Of a stretch of 45,000 nt of DNA, positions 1-13,887 are shown piece by piece. The notes beneath the pieces are model-generated. The model worked only from the letters and a program-made list of their open reading frames with translations, made no database searches and was not told where the DNA came from. Source of the DNA: Chrysomallon squamiferum (lineage: Eukaryota > Mollusca > Gastropoda > Neomphalida > Peltospiridae); the NCBI GenBank assembly GCA_012295275.1, contig CM022667.1, positions 16,176,266-16,221,265 of the forward strand. Direction: 5' to 3'. Both the position numbers and the translations under genes were made by a program. Numbering within the stretch: the stretch's first letter is position 1; each line of letters begins with the position of its first letter.

Positions 1-270
1 TCTTCTTCTTCTTACAATTAGCGGATCAAATATGGAAAAGACGTTTCCAAGACGCTTATAACTAGTTTTGACGTTTCGGTTTATTTTTTTCTTTATAATG
101 AAAATTCACTTTATCACGAACATTATCTTGAAAAGTAACAACGCAATCCCTTGTTCTGTATATTATTATTATTATTATTATACCCATCGTCGTCGTCGGT
201 TTTCTTTTTGCTTTTGTTATAGAGCAACTGGTTAGCCACATTGTGCTAATTGTATTTTTATAATATCTAG
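1..270. other. Left-edge intron or upstream sequence
   Basis: AT-rich sequence with a short (TTA)n tract near 162-180 and no coding signal. It ends in a splice acceptor at 269-270. It is probably intron of gene A, since the first exon seen starts inside a domain series. Confidence 0.5.
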
Positions 271-465
271 TTTCTAGGAATCTGGCAACAGAAGGTATTA
301 AATCACAAAGTTCAGTAAAAATGAAGAGATATTGGTCTCAGAACGCTGTAAGTAACGACGACTCCTGCACCAGTACAACAGCTGAAAATAACCCTTGGTG
401 GGCTGTATCATTTGGCTCAACGCTCTACGAAGTTTCCAGCGTCAAAATAGCGTTTCTATCAAAGG
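271..465 (+). CDS. Gene A exon: discoidin-like domain 1, N-terminal half
   Basis: The acceptor ending at 270 keeps phase 1; a second AG six bases further on would not keep the frame used by the paralogous exons. The exon encodes the NLATEG start, QSS, a Cys-Thr-Ser-Thr-Thr loop, NPWW and the LYEVSSVKI strand. The donor is gtgaga. Upstream exons lie outside the window. Confidence 0.8.
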
Positions 466-1377
466 GTGAGAACTCTTGATTTCTTTTCTAGAACGAAACC
501 TCGAGTAAAAGCAATTGTGGGAAAACGAAGAAACAAATTTAGAATGGTTTGATAATTAGAACTAAATAGAAATGCTTACGAGCACATATATACACATAAA
601 TACAGTAATAATAATAGTAATAAATACATAAATAAATTAAATAAATAAATTATATTAACTAATATTAAGATATGACGAATAAATATTTAAATTGTAGTTT
701 CTTTCTGTAAAGAGATTACACAGATATTTTATTTACATCCAATTTGCTGTTTTGTTTTTAATAATAAACTTTGAAGATCTACACTTCCATAAGTAAAAAG
801 CATATCTATAGCTTATAAATAACTGCTAATCGTCAAAAATGATGTTACAACTGAAAAATTGTATGTAAATAATTTTATCTTTCTTTTCTTTATTACTATT
901 TGTTTATTATTTAATTTTTATTTTATTATTATCGCTATATACTTTTTATTTTCAGATTTTAATATAAATAATATAAATGTGACTGTGAACGTGAGACATG
1001 GAAATAATCTAAACGAAAGATTTCTCTGTGGTTACAACTGGACCGAAACGAGCCAAAGCTATGAAATAGAAGCCAAATGTAACAATAATACCGTCGGAAA
1101 TGAAGTTCGAGTTACGGCGGAATTTGCCGAAAGACAGCCGCTTAAAATATGCGACGTTAACATGACAGGACGTTTATATGAAGGCAATTGTGATTAATTT
1201 TAAACGTATTGATTTACTGAATTTAAGTTAATTAATAACTGTCAGTAAGGTTATTTTTTTAGATCCAAGAAGCATCGATAGAAAGAAGAATAAAAACACA
1301 GTGAATTTAGAAAACTAAATGGAGCAATATATAATATTAACAGAAAATGAATGAATGAATGTTTAACAACACCCCAG

Positions 1378-1411
<34 letters not shown>

Positions 1412-1505
1412 AACAAAAAAAAAAATATATATAAAGAATTGTCGACTATTGGGTGTCAGTCAAAGGTAAACATAACAATATGGCATATATACAGGGACTT
1501 TCTAC

Positions 1506-1552
<47 letters not shown>

Positions 1553-1886
1553 TGATATGATGATGATAATACCTATGACAAATTTATTATCCGAAGAAAC
1601 ATCAGGCCGCTTACTCTAACGGTAGAAATTACCTGTATTTAAATTACAGAAAACCTGGCTAAAGGACGACGTTCTAAACAGACTTCATTACTGACGACGG
1701 ATATTACTAATCTCTACCGTTCCCAAAATGCGGTAGACGACGACATCAGTTCCTGTTCCAGTACCAAATACGAGTTGATGCCGTCGCTAACCTTGTCGTT
1801 TGGTACCAAACTGTACGACATTCATCGCGTTCTTATACAGCTAAAGACGTCTGGTAGGTAGAACTGATGTTTTCATTTGTATTTTA

Positions 1887-1924
<38 letters not shown>

Positions 1925-2509
1925 CATCAATAACAACAATAACATTTACAATAACAATAATTACTGGCTAATATGTGCGTATAACAATTATAACAGCAAC
2001 AGCAGCAGTAGTTGTAGTAATAGTAGTATGGGCATATTTCTTTTTCAGAATTAATAATGATATGCAATAACAACAACTACAACTACAGTAATAATAATAA
2101 TAATGGTAGTAGTAGTAGTAGAAGTAGCAGTAGTAGCAGCAGTAGTAGTAATAGTAGTAGCAGTAGCAGTAGTAGTAGCAGTAGTAGTAGTAGTATTAGT
2201 AGTAACCAGCTAGTATGTGCATATTTCTTTTTTCAGAAATGGGTGGAATATGTCCAGCCTTCAGCAGTTCAAACATTTCCGTGTATGTCATCTACGGTGC
2301 TGGAAGCCGACTGCTCTGTGACGTTGATGGGTTTCAGACAGCGTCGACGTTGGCAGCAAAATGTGCAGGTTACGTATACGGCCATGCACTTGAAATAACT
2401 GCGACGTACGATAAACCCAGCTGTCTGAGTGTGTGCGATGTTCACGTTGTTGCTCGAGAACGTTCCTGTGAGTGTGTATTTATTTCCTCCTAATAATATG
2501 TCAACAGTT

Positions 2510-2553
<44 letters not shown>

Positions 2554-2638
2554 GTGTGTGTGTGTTATCTTAGTATAAACGTCAAGTTAATAAAATGAAC
2601 ACGGGAAAATTATTAGACGGTTGTATATTAACAATATG

Positions 2639-2715
<77 letters not shown>

Positions 2716-3418
2716 AAACTGTTGACATATTATTAGGAGGAAAGTGAAATATTATTATACAAGAAGTTACTGAATTTTAGACATATTTCTATTTTTTTTA
2801 TTAACATTCAAAAACGTTGATGTCTAAGCCAAATATACTGAGGTGAAAGTGTAAATGAAAAAAAAAATCTGATTATTTCGTTCATCACAGTTTCATCACT
2901 GATAAATTATAAATTAAAAAATTAGAAAATATATGTACACTAGCCAGTCTAAAATACATTTTCAAAACTGGCCAAAACTTATCACGCGCAATAATTTAAT
3001 ATTTTAAATAGTGACGTACAGTTGTCTCCCCTTCCTCCGTTTTCATATCTTTCACTAATTACGTAATCAAACAACGCTACAGAAACTGCTTGTAACCAGC
3101 CATATTGGCGCTGTGAGAGAGGCTGGTATTTATTTTTCTAAAGACAGTTACTTCTTTTCCTTTGAATTATTTAATGAAGCAGATTTTTCCTAATACTGTA
3201 TCATTTATAAAGTATAAAAGCAGCTAGCATTTGGCAGTATAGGTTTTCATCAGTGTTTGTTTTCATAATTCATTTATAATGTCCAACAACGAGAACAGTC
3301 CGAATAGCTCTGCTGAAATTCAATCTTATTATAGCTGGTGTTATTATATAATCATCGCTATAATAACATACACACAAACAACAACAATGACGACATCAAC
3401 AAAAAAAAAAAAAAATTC

Positions 3419-3465
<47 letters not shown>

Positions 3466-5156
3466 GAGCAGCAGCAGCAGCAACCAATATAATATGGATT
3501 TATCTTTGATATTGTCATCACACACAAAAACGCACATTAATTACTAATATAGAAAGGTGTTAAATTATCTCTAAATATTTCTTTCTTATTTTACTTCTTC
3601 AGCTACTTTAAATTTGGCTGTCGGACGCCTGACATTTCAGAGTTCAACTCTGACTGGATCAGGCGTTGAGGATTTCAGATCACACACAGCTGTTGATGGA
3701 ACAAGTTTATGTTCCAGCACAGAGGAAGAACAGGAACCTTGGTGGCTGTTAACATTTGAAAATCACCTATTTGATATTGATACCATCCTTGTCTATTTTC
3801 CAACAGGTATTATATACCAAACATGAAAACAAAAATATATATAATAAAAAAATAAATAATAAAAATAATAATAAATAAATAAATAATAATAATTTAATAA
3901 TAAAATATTTAATTTTGTTTTTAAGAATATCTAAGAATTAAAAACAATAATTTACTACTACTACTACTATTACTACTACTACTACTAATATTAATAACAA
4001 TGATAACAAATAATTTAATAATAATAAATATAAGATACTTCTATTTATGATAAGGGACTTATAAATAATTTTCTTCATTATATATCTGTCTATGTACGTA
4101 TATTTTCTGTGTGTATATCGCTGAAAATGTAGTGTAGTAATATATATTAATGACTATTTTATCTATCAATCTATCAACTGATCTATCTATGCTCGAATCT
4201 ATGTATACATTACATATATGTGTTGATTCTTTTCTTTTCAGATTTTAATAGAAATGATGCTGTGATAATTATAGAAGTTTTAACTTACCATAAGTCCTGG
4301 ATTTTGTGTGAACACAGTGGTCTGGGTTCCCTTCCACTGATCAATGCCTCATGTGGAGAACAGGTAGTTGGAAGTGAAGTTAAAGTGACTGTTAAGTTTG
4401 GAGAAACGAAAGGATTTCTTAAAATATGCAGTGTACAAATCCTAGGACAATATAGTGCCTGTGAGTATTTTGAACTGTATATATATATATATATATATAT
4501 ATAATAATAATAACAACAATAAAATTATTATTTTCTTAGTATGACTACTATGGCTCCACCACTACCACTTTTACTACTACTACCACTCTTTATTGCTCCT
4601 ACTATTACTGCTACTAGTACTACTATTTCTATTATTATTGTAAAACACAAAAATCTCCCCCCTCAGAAAAATAAAACAAACAAAAACAATCAAACCCCAC
4701 CCAAGGAAAAAACCAGAAATGAGTAAATTAGATTATTTCTTTAATTATATATATTTTTAAATTTGACGTTTTCTAGTGACTGGTGATTTGGTATCTAGAG
4801 ACACAGTCATTTCTGTGGATGGGGGGAATTCGTTTACAAACGTCAGCATGTTATTTGGCAACAGCAACTGTTACTCTTTTGGGAATACATCGGTGTCATC
4901 ATGGACGTGGTATTTCGGTTCGAAACTGCACAATGTAGATCACATCACTTTTGTTGTGCCAACACTGGGTAAATACATTTTCTTTTTTCAACTGATATCT
5001 CAGTACTGTCATGGGAAATGTTTGTTTAAGGATATTCAGCTGGGTGATTTAATTTCATTATGACTGTTTTGATAATTATTTCAAAACATAAATATATTTA
5101 GTTTTAAAACTAAATAATGAGAAGAAATTAGAGGTATATCATAATGACCCTACTGA

Positions 5157-5217
<61 letters not shown>

Positions 5218-5813
5218 TAATAATAATGCCAATAATAATAATAATATTACAGATGATGATGATGATGATGATGATAATGGTGAAAATGGTGAAAATAATA
5301 AGTCACACAATAACATTAACAATAATAACCAAAGAATTAATTAAATAAATAATAACAATGTCAGTAGTAATAGTAATAAGAACAACAATAGCATCAATAT
5401 CAACACTAACAATATCACCATCCAAGTATGTTAATTAATAACAAATTATTTGTAACAACCTTATTGCATTTAACACACTTTTCACTCACATATAGTTATA
5501 TACACAAATGTCAGTGCTTCAGAAAACATAAAAAATCATTATTTCTGTTTTATTTAGAGTTTGCCCAGATGTCTGTGAACATCACAGTCCTGGTTATATA
5601 TGGGGATCAGACAGATGATGGTGTTTTGTGCAAAACCAGTGTCAGTGGGACAACCTACAAGGCAGTCTGTGATGATTATGCATATGGCTATGCTGTGAAA
5701 ATATCAGTTTCATTACCAAAAGCTTTTCTTCTTAATGTATGTGATGTGAAGATATTTGCACACAATGAGGGATGTAAGTACATGTTATACGTTTATATAA
5801 TTAGTTTATAATG

Positions 5814-5900
<87 letters not shown>

Positions 5901-6138
5901 TTTCTGTTTTCCTCATACATAGACACTAATCAGTGAAATAATGGAAAGATAATCAAGCATGCACTCAAAATGTTAGCACAAAAAAAAAAAAAAAAAAAAA
6001 AATATTTTATAAATATATACTTTTCTTTTTTTGTCAGTTTTGTTCTGAATTCATTGTGGTAATAAATAATATGTTTTAGACACCCAAAACATTTTGTTAT
6101 AAACATACTTGTTTTAATTGGCTAAATATTAACGTGAT

Positions 6139-6209
<71 letters not shown>

Positions 6210-7719
6210 TTTAACTTAGAACATTCAAACTTCAAAACTTTGATTTCTTGAATAGTAAGTCTGGTCCATTGAGATGTCAGTTATCTGAAAACCTCTTTTA
6301 CTCAAAGTTGTTTTGCAGTGTCCCAGACTACTCACTGAATAGACATTAGCCTGTGAAAACTCAGAGTGCTGGAGCACTGGGTCACTCATTAACTGGAATG
6401 AAATACATCATACATAGTTATCTTCACTGCTTTTGGTTCTTCAAATGTTTTGTCAATGTATTTTTAACTTTATCTGTTAATTGCAGCACCTGTAAACCTG
6501 GCAACAAAAGGAGTTACTAGACAGAGTTCAAGGGTAAATGATAACAAAAATTCCCATAATGCAGTAGATGGGACAGTTTCCTGTTCAAGCACTGCTAATG
6601 AGCTGAATCCATCATGGAGGTTGTTTTTTGATTCAAAATTATATGACATCCACAGAGTTTATGTTCACATACCAGACATAGGTATGTATATTCACAATTC
6701 TTTTATCAGATTAATATATAGACTGAAGTTTTAATGCCACATGATCAACTATCCTTGTGCATTTTGGGGGGGATTTTTCCCATTCCAAGTATGGCTCCAC
6801 ATATAGTTTTAGTGAAGAAGGTGATATAAAGTGAAAGACAAATGAAACTACATTAATTTATGATTCACTGTTTGTAAAGAAAAGTAATAACAAATTATCT
6901 TTTGTCAAATATGTTTAAATGCTTGCAAAATAAATTATTGATAAATATTTAATAATAATAATAATAATATTATGCTCATAAGAACCATACTAACAATATT
7001 TTATTGCACATATTTTTCATAAAAATAAAAATAAAAATAAAAAACCAACATTTAGCAGATATACATTGTTTTAATAACCAGGCACTTTCACACAGATCTT
7101 ACTGCTACATATATGATGATAAACAAATTCGATAAATGTAAGAAAAACCTATGTAATTGGTTTTTGTTTTGTAGCTGTTGTAAGGCTCAGTACAGTACTT
7201 GTAATCTGATTTCTGCAGCCACATAACAGGGACAGTACCCATTTTAGTTAATGTCATATTTCTGAGAATGTTTTAAGGACCATAAACAATGTAAAATAAT
7301 AATAATAACAGCAGTCATATCAACAATGGCGACAACAACAACAACAACAATAATGATAACAATAATAATAGCTATAAGAAAAAACTCAAAAAATAACAAT
7401 AATAATATCAATCATTATAACAATGACAAGAACAACAACAGCAATAACAACAACAGTAACAAAAACTAAATAACAACAAAAGTAACAACAAATCTATTTT
7501 TCAGAATTTGATACTCTAGAAGCGAACATCACAGTACATGTACGAAGTGGAAATGATGTTTTTCTGTGTGAACATGATGGGGTTCCAACACCTCCTGTTT
7601 TTAAGGCAAACTGTCATGGTGATGTGTATGGAAATTCAATCCGAATAATTGCACACTTCAACAAACCTGTATCATTGAAAATATGTAATGTCGTCATACA
7701 TGGGAGATACCGTGGAGGT

Positions 7720-7777
<58 letters not shown>

Positions 7778-10431
7778 ATGTGTGTGCATGTGTGTGCGTG
7801 TGTGTGTGCGTGTGTGTGTGTGCATGCATGTGTGTAAATATGTGCATGCATGTGTGTAAATATGTACATGTTTGTGTGTGTTTTTATACATAAAAGTTTA
7901 TATTTAGTTATATGTTTTTGCGTGTGAATAAATATGTCTTATAGGTTTATATTTTATTTATGTACTTGATGCCTAATTTTCTGTATTGTTTATGCTTACA
8001 AGTTAGATATGAACATCTATCAGATGTCTTTTAACAGTGATTAACATAGATAGATTTGAAATAAACAACAGCTTCTCTGTTCTTGCATAAAACAGCTTAA
8101 CGATTTTAAAAACAGAGACAGTTTGGAATGGAAATGTAATATTTATTAATGTTTATTATGCTAGTATTCAGTTAAGTATTTATAATTTAAATATTTCTTA
8201 GCTGCTGGAGTCCTGACAGGAGGCTACAGCACATCTCAGACTTCAACACTTGTGCCAGACGATCAAGTATCTTATGATTCCCAGAATGCAGTGGATGGTA
8301 CTGATTCCTGTTCTGGTACTGACTATGATTTGAAGTCCACATGGAAAATTTCATTTGAGAAAGTTTATGAAATTAACTCTGTCAAATTCAACCTCTCTTC
8401 TCAAGGTTTGTAAGATTTTGCTTTATCACTTAGTAGTGAGTAATGTAAAACTGCTTGCAGAGAAAAGTGAGTATGTGTAATGTTGTTACTCTGTTTATAT
8501 GTGTTTTTGAGGTTAAAATAATGTACTTAATGTCTGTGGATTATATGTATGTTCAAAGTTTGTCTGTCTATCTGTCTCTTCCTTCTTTCACACACTCCAC
8601 ACACACACACACACACACACAATACACACACAATACACACAAACTCAATACACACACACATCCATGCATACAAGCACAAAAAGACACACACACATATTGT
8701 CTCTCATAGTCTTTCTATGTGTATGTATACATGTATATCTTTTGTGTATGCTTTATCTATATATCTGTTTTTCTCTCTCTCTTCCTCTTTTTCTCTTTCA
8801 TTATCTTTTTATTACCCTTTCTGTTGACTTAAACAATTATTTTTGTTTACCTTTCAGCAACAAAAACAATAAAAGCAAATGTATTTGTTTATGTTTTGTC
8901 TGATTCCAACAAAAAACATTTATGTCAGGCTGTGACAGCTGTAACTGCCCCACTGTTTCGGACAGACTGTACATACACACATGGTCACTCTGTTGAAATA
9001 TCAGCTGTTCTGAGTGAACCAGCATCTCTTAAAATATGTGGTGTTCTGGTGTATGGGCGTCCTGTTGGATGTAAGTATTAATTATGCCAAAAATAAATGA
9101 ATGAATGATTGACTGATTAAATGAATTAAAAAATGAAAGAATTAATGAATGAATGAATCATTAAATATATAAACAGAGGCAACAAAAAAAAAAAAAAAAA
9201 AAAAAAGACTTTAAATAAAATAAAATGAAACAATACAAAATCAAAAAAAAAAGAAGAAATAATATTCTACAAACAGAAAAAAAATGAAAAATCAACAAAT
9301 AAATAAACACAGGGAAAAGGCAAAACAAATGTTAGAAAACTAATAATAAAAACCCCCAAAATAATCAAATCTAAGAAAAAATAAAAATGAAAATAAATGA
9401 ATAAATAACTAAATAAATAAATAATCAATCAAGTAAACAACAAATAACAAAATAAAAATAAGTAGAAACCAACCAAACATCTAAACTAATGTAATAAACA
9501 AAAGAAATATAAAAGAAACAGATACAAAAAAATAAATAAAAAACAAACAAAAAACTGCAACAAAACAAGGCCCAAAAACAAAACAAATGTAAAAAACAAA
9601 ACAAACATTAAAAAAATACCCAAGCAAACAAACAGTTATTCAATAAAATGCTGAAACATTTTTTTGTTTTTTTTCTATTATTTTCTTCACAGCACAGTGT
9701 GACAATCCTAGGATAGTTGTTGGTAAACGTTATGTATACAACAGCACCAACTTCAACTCTGTTGTGACTGAACAGTGTGACGACAATGCTGGCTACTACT
9801 ACACTGGAGGTAGTCAAACTGGTGTGTGTAGCTCTTCAGACAGCAAATGGCACAACTTAACTAGTGTATGTCAAAGTAAGTATTTAGTTAGTAAGTTAGG
9901 TAGTTAGTTAATTTGTTTGTTACCTAGTTTTTTTGATGCCTATTGTGGATTAGTTCAAAAATAAGGAATGTAACATCCATTAAATTATTTATTATATATA
10001 TATATATATATTTTTAATGTTTTTTTAAATGTTTAATGTTATAGAATATAATTTTATTGTGAAAAAAAAGGAAGTTTTATATTTGTTTATTTTCATTAAG
10101 AATTCTTTTTAATTTGGTTATACACGTTTATTTGTTATCATAGTTATCATTATGACTTTCTTCATTAATATTATAATTTTTGTTACAAATATCATGACAT
10201 TTCTTTTATATTATTTTTAGAATTATCATCACAACCATCATCATCATCATCATCATCATTAAAGGAAAATTACTTGCTTTATTATTAATATAAGTATATC
10301 ATAATCATTATTAGGATTATTGTTATCTTAACTTTCACCATTATTATTATTATTATTATTATCATCTTCATCATCATTATTATTATTATTATGATGATTA
10401 TTATTATTATGATTATATTTATTATTATTAA

Positions 10432-10473
<42 letters not shown>

Positions 10474-11840
10474 AGAGAAAAAGAATATAGCTAGAGGTAA
10501 ACCAGTCTTACTTGATGGTGTAGTAGATGTTTCAGAAATTGTTGATGACAATGATAACACATGTACTTTGCTGAACCAGGGAGGATCCCACTCCATACTT
10601 GTAAACCTCGAAGATGTCTATGAAATACACACAGTGACCATATCACTTTTGAAAACTGGTTTGTGAAATTCTTTTCTCATTCATATCATGCTTATTTCTT
10701 AGAGTTTGTTGTTATGTTCATTTGTTGTTTTAGTTTTCATATTTATTTCTTTATTTCTTTAGTTCTTTATTTATTTATTTATTTATTTATTTGTTTATTT
10801 ATTTATTTATTTATTTATTTATTATTTTCTATTTTACACTATTTTATGGACTCTTTTGTTTTTATTCTTTCCCTTTGAAACAAAAAATATATATTGATCA
10901 TTTGAACCAATTATATTTTTCTCCTTTTTTTTGATTACTATTGTTTTTGTAGGTTTTTTTGGGGGGGTTTAATTTTTGATGTAACATTATGATTAAATAG
11001 GCAAAAATTCAGACTGATAACTTAATGTGTACATTTTAAAACGGCCTATTTATCTTTCATACTGCAGCATCTTTGGACATCCCTGTATCAGCATATGCAA
11101 AGAAGAATGCCAGCTCTAATTTACTGAAGCCATGTGACAGAGATGAGACCAGTGCTGTCACAAACATGGCGTCATTCAACTGTGACACTCGCCCCTATGC
11201 CGGCTATGTGTTGGTGTATGTTGAAGGTGGTGTCGACATCTGTGAAGTGAGAGTCTTTGGCGAACGTCGAGATGGTAACAAAAGTAAGGAATGAAAACAT
11301 AACACTAAGGAATGAGGATATAACAAAGAAATAAGAATATAACACAAAGAAATTGGAATAGAACACTAAGGAATAACCCAAAGAAATGACAATAAAACTC
11401 TAAGGAATATAACACACAGAAATAAGAAACAACAGAGAAATAAGAATATAACACAAATAAATGAGAATACAAAAATAAGGAATGAAAATGTAACACAAAG
11501 AAATAAGAATATAACAACAAAATAAGATTATAACACAAAGAAATGAGAATGTAAAATATAAGAATGTGTTATATAAGAATAAGAAGATAACATAAAGGAA
11601 CAAATTTATAACAAAGGAATAATAACATTTCAAAAGAGAAGATAATATAAATACAAATGAATTAGAATACATGAAGGAGAATGTAATAAGAAACAATGAG
11701 AATATGGCATAGGAAAAGTAAAAAAAAAAAAAAAAATAACTAATAAATGAGAATGTAAATGTAACAAAAAAGAACTGGAATATAATAGGAATGTAAATAT
11801 AACATAAGGATTTGTGTTTGTGCTTGTGTGTGTGTGCATG

Positions 11841-11890
<50 letters not shown>

Positions 11891-13817
11891 TTCCATATCT
11901 GTTACAGTAGGAAATGACATGTTGTTTTCCTGTTCTTGGAAAGGTGCATAAGAAATACTCCTTTCTGCTAATCAGTATGAGCAATCAACAGTATTGCAGA
12001 ACCAGATTTCCTTTTATTTAATTATGTCTGATGTTGTATCACTTTTCATCATGACAAATCCTTTACCTGAAACAATCTCAAAACAAATGTCTGTATTTAT
12101 TTTCCCAGCTTTTCAGTGTGCAGACTTCACGCGAGGCAGAAAGTTCAAAGGTGACATCAACTTCACAGTTACTGGAGAGAGCTGTTATCCATGGGATCAG
12201 GTTAAATCTTCAAAATACACTGATATTACGTATTTCCCTGAATACAGTCTCAGAGATGTTGGCAATAAATGTCGAAATCCAATAGACAGTGGCTGGATAC
12301 CATGGTGCTACACAAGTAAAGAAAGACGGTGGGGATACTGTCCTGTTTTTACATGTAGTAAGTGTCTCTTTTTTCTCTCTCTCTTACTGGTTTTGTTCAC
12401 TTTCTCTGTATATATATGTTACAGGAAATATTTATTATCGGGAAATATGTATAAATATTGAAACTTTTAGATTATGAATGTAATGTCCGATTCACTCAGG
12501 AAAGTGGCAATACAGTGGCTGCAAGTAGATAATTCTATGACAGCTAGGAGGGAAACAAGATGATGACAGGCCAGTATGAGTACCAGAATCTGATAGTGCC
12601 TCAAACAGGGAACACAGAATTCTATTGTGTATTCTTATCGTCAAACCAACAAACAAGCCTGTCCTCAATGTCAGAGCTTGCCCCTTCTATGGAGTCTTGG
12701 CTCACTGGATGCTAGTCATCAATTCTGGCCACATTAATTTCAGTTCCGTGATTACACTTATTATAAAAGATTTTCAGGAATTATACATATTTCCTGAAAC
12801 ATACATATGTTTATAGCTGGATGGATGGATGTATATGAATAAGTGGTCCATGTGTCCATCTCTCTTTATCACTGACTTTCCATTACTGGAATTATGAATG
12901 AATGAATGTATCTTTAAGCCACTCTCTTTGTTTCTGTGTCTCCAAATCCATGTTCCTCTTTATGTATGAATATAGACAGAAATAAATATGTGTTTTTATG
13001 TTCCTGGAACTGTCTTTCTGTATGCCTCAAAGTTTTTATGTATGAAAGAATGTTTCTGTTATTTTTGTTTTACTAAATGTATATCTTAATGTTTGTCTCT
13101 GTCTTTATCTATATATTGTTTCCTAAATTCCAAAAGTACATGGTTTAGTGTTATTATTATTATTATTTTATTTTTATTTCATATAGACACATTATGTAAT
13201 TCTGTAAAATCTCCATATAAAGGAAAAATGGATAAAACCAAGTCTGGCCTGCAGTGTCAACAGTGGAGTGAAGATTTTCCTCACAAACATAGCTTCAAGC
13301 TGAACTCACTGTTCCCTGATGAGACAAGTGCTCAAGCCTACTGTCGTAATCCTCTGACGTCTCAAAGCACGCCCTGGTGTTTTACAACCGACAAGACTGT
13401 CACTTATGAAGCTTGTGATATTCCTTCTTGTCGTAAGTAAAAACAGTCATCTTTATCCTCTTTATATCTGTTAGTGTATGTATAAATATCATGGTACTTT
13501 CACAATTATATTCTCCCTCCTTTCCTCTTTCTCTCTCTTCATCATTCTAAATCTCCACATTTATTTTTTAAGTTCTTTGTAGTGGGATTTTTTGTGTGAT
13601 TTCTTTTCTTTTTAATCTTTTAAACATTTCTTTCTGTAAGAATCATCATTCATGTAAATATGTGCTTTTAAAATTACATATTTATCATGTTTCCAGATGT
13701 TGGCAAATTCACTCAATGAATCACTTAAACATATATAAACACACACAAACAGTCACATATATAAACATGTAACTATCAGTCTAGATGATAACAACTGTCA
13801 TACAAACATAAAACATA

Positions 13818-13887
<70 letters not shown>

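Noticed and set aside
7614-7893. His/Thr and Cys/Val frames on both strands
   Set aside because: Translations of the (TG)n microsatellite next to a donor.
11305-11984. Minus-strand Phe/Tyr-rich frames up to 194 codons
   Set aside because: They derive from the degenerate AACACAAAGAAAT tandem tract and a (TG)n repeat.
12625-12816. 63-codon frame in the intron between gene A kringles
   Set aside because: No domain, no fitting splice sites, and symmetric exons on both sides already join in phase.
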